Part shown: one piece after another, positions 62,401 through 64,000 of the stretch
Layout of the letters: every line of letters begins with the position of its first letter
Position numbering within the stretch: position 1 is the stretch's first letter
Translations under genes and position numbers: made by a program
Assembly (NCBI GenBank): GCA_013398615.1
Contig: VZSR01000245.1
Coordinates: 2,155,178-2,219,177 of the forward strand
Direction: 5' to 3'
DNA from: Brachypodius melanocephalos
Taxonomy: Eukaryota > Chordata > Aves > Passeriformes > Pycnonotidae
Length of the DNA stretch: 64,000 nt
Notes under the pieces: generated by a model
Database searches by the model: none
Seen by the model: only the letters and a program-made list of their open reading frames with translations
Told to the model about the DNA's origin: nothing

Positions 62401-63167
62401 TACTGCCGCCTCACTCCCTTGGACAAAGCCAAAAATACCTGTAACTCCAAAAGGGGCACTGAAGTTAGCACTAAAAGGGCTCAAAGCTTCTAAGATTGCC
62501 TCCAGACCTCCTGAAATTGATTTTGAAAAATCTATTTTGCCTAAAGCTAATTTATACTTAGTTCTATTCACTATTTTGAATTTTTTAAAACCCTAATTTT
62601 TTTACTTCAAGCTGAAGTATTAATCTACAGTTTATTACAAAAATAGATCTTTTCTTTTCTCCAAAAATTAGGATTTTTTTTTTTTTCAGAAAAGATTTGG
62701 ACTAGGATACCAGGGGGTTTTTTTCCAAAATTTTGTTTACTGCCAGTATTTTCTACAACACTGATCTGCTTAAAAAAATAATAAAGAGCAAAAACCTGTT
62801 TGTACTATCTAGAGAACATTTTGTACAGCTCCTTGATTTAGGGACTGTCAAGATCTAGGATCACTTTGTACCTGGAGAATAAAATAATTCTTTTAAAACA
62901 GAATAAAATAAAACTTGTCTTTTACCTGGCACAGGAACTGTTTTTTAAGAAACGTACCAAATAGTGAATTCAGTAATTTGGTTGTAAAAACTCTTTGAGC
63001 TTGCACAAAGGGACTAATAACAAGAACTAATTATTGCCAATCCTGTTAGTGAGAAGCTGTAACTTTCTAACATTGATGATACATTCTCTTTCTAGCCAGG
63101 CTCTGCTCTGGTGTAGAAATATCTCTCCAGCAAACACTCTTAAATCACTCAATATCTGTGCTATGTT
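59421..63167. other. AT-rich non-coding stretch
   Basis: Bases 62140-62590 hold a 129-codon plus-strand frame (62207-62596) overlapped by a 109-codon minus-strand frame, with no recognised motif. A T13 run lies at 62674-62686. Nothing else could be assigned. Confidence 0.4.
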
Positions 63168-63244
63168 AAAAAAAAATTTAAAATTAAAAACAAACAAAAA
63201 AACCCCCATAAACACCAAGAAAAAAAAAAAACAACAAAAAAACA
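63168..63244 (+). repeat. A-rich low-complexity tract
   Basis: A-rich for 77 bases, with scattered C and a few T. The Lys/Asn-rich translations here are low complexity, not genes. Confidence 0.8.
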
Positions 63245-64000
63245 GGCTTTGTTAAGGAAAAATGCTACTTAAATCAAACTTCTCCAGTTGAATGGATGAT
63301 CGATTTTGGGGGGGAAAAAAATTGAAAATGCATATTTATTTGTCATTTAAATTGGGATTTTTTTCCCAAAAAATACAGACAGAAAAAAACCCAGAGTAGA
63401 AAAACTGTTTTCTAAAGATCTCCAGGATTTATTGATACAGTATACACACCTAACCTATTACTCTTAGATAATTACATAACACAATATTTTAGTTACATGG
63501 AGAGGTTTAATTTTAATTTACAGTTTAATTGTCCTACTTAAAGTAAGCCTGTCACCTGTGTCACTTTGTGGCTCATAACTGTAATCCTCATTTAATTATT
63601 TACTTCAAGGGAACATTTTAATTATGGATATTACTATGTGTGTAGAGTAACTTACACTCAAGGGCAGTGAAAATTTAAAGAGTGGAGAGCTCACCTGCAT
63701 TTCCACTGGCCACAGCTCCATGTGCAGTGGCTCAGCTGCAGAGCAGCTGAGAGATGCTCTTCACTCCTCTGACCTAGAACCACTTTTGGGGTGCCTGAAA
63801 ACAGGCAGGACCACCAGGGCACAAACAGATTACGACTGCAAGGCTCCCAGCTGAAATATAAATGAGCCAATAACAACTCCTCACATCTACACTTGACCCT
63901 GCAAACCACCTCTGGATGTAGGAGCTGCCACACTGCCTTGGCTCCGGGGTGAGACCCCACTGTGCCCCATTTCTGTGCTGATCAGTAACGGAGCAACCAG
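63245..64000. other. Non-coding right edge
   Basis: Bases 63305-63376 contain a G7-A7 run and a T7-C3-A6 run that can pair imperfectly. Bases 63470-63640 are conserved-element-like in texture, with several TTTAATT cores. From 63690 the DNA is GC-richer with an 89-codon minus-strand frame (63691-63960) of no known family. Confidence 0.4.

Noticed and set aside
1..64000. tRNA, 5S, U6 or other small RNA genes, and CRISPR arrays
   Set aside because: I looked for tRNA B-box-like sequences, small-RNA promoters and regularly spaced direct repeats and found none that hold up. CRISPR is not expected in this kind of genome.

Overview
The window looks like AT-rich bird nuclear DNA with no intact protein-coding gene that I can recognise. 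The bird assignment rests on three things. A long terminal repeat at 35732-36253 closely matches an abundant avian ERVL-type LTR as I remember it. There is an old CR1-type LINE fragment at 43275-43650 on the minus strand. Recognisable repeats are otherwise sparse, as is usual in birds. I cannot name the species or the chromosome.

Layout. At the left edge (270-553) lies a decayed C-terminal piece of a PIF/Harbinger (HARBI1-like) transposase. An ancient MIR/CORE-SINE-like tail follows at about 1890-2040. From about 2 to 41 kb the sequence is mostly unique and non-coding. It is interrupted by simple repeats (a strictly alternating purine-pyrimidine tract at 7045-7094, an octanucleotide repeat at 20567-20632, several poly-T runs), by GC-richer stretches with chance open frames (largest 27950-29110), and by AT-rich, high-complexity blocks that look like conserved non-coding elements (11900-13330, 26400-27430, 29630-30050). 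The avian LTR is at 35732-36253. Two further LTR fragments of a second family lie in opposite orientations at 41855-42186 (+) and 48895-49260 (-). An old CR1 fragment lies between them. Just right of the second LTR is a 127-bp imperfect hairpin (49481-49607) that I cannot assign to a known family. The right part holds another conserved-element-like block (52440-53010), a short CpG-bearing GC-rich patch with an RFX X-box-like site (54380-54720), and A-rich tracts.

The open frames present are short, overlap one another on both strands, often lack an ATG, and apart from the Harbinger piece resemble no family I know. The best reading is an intergenic or intronic stretch, possibly a regulatory desert near a developmental gene, carrying mobile-element relics. 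No operon-like or co-operating gene system is visible. The items most worth a second look are the Harbinger fragment with its splice-like left edge, the unassigned hairpin, and the conserved-element-like blocks.
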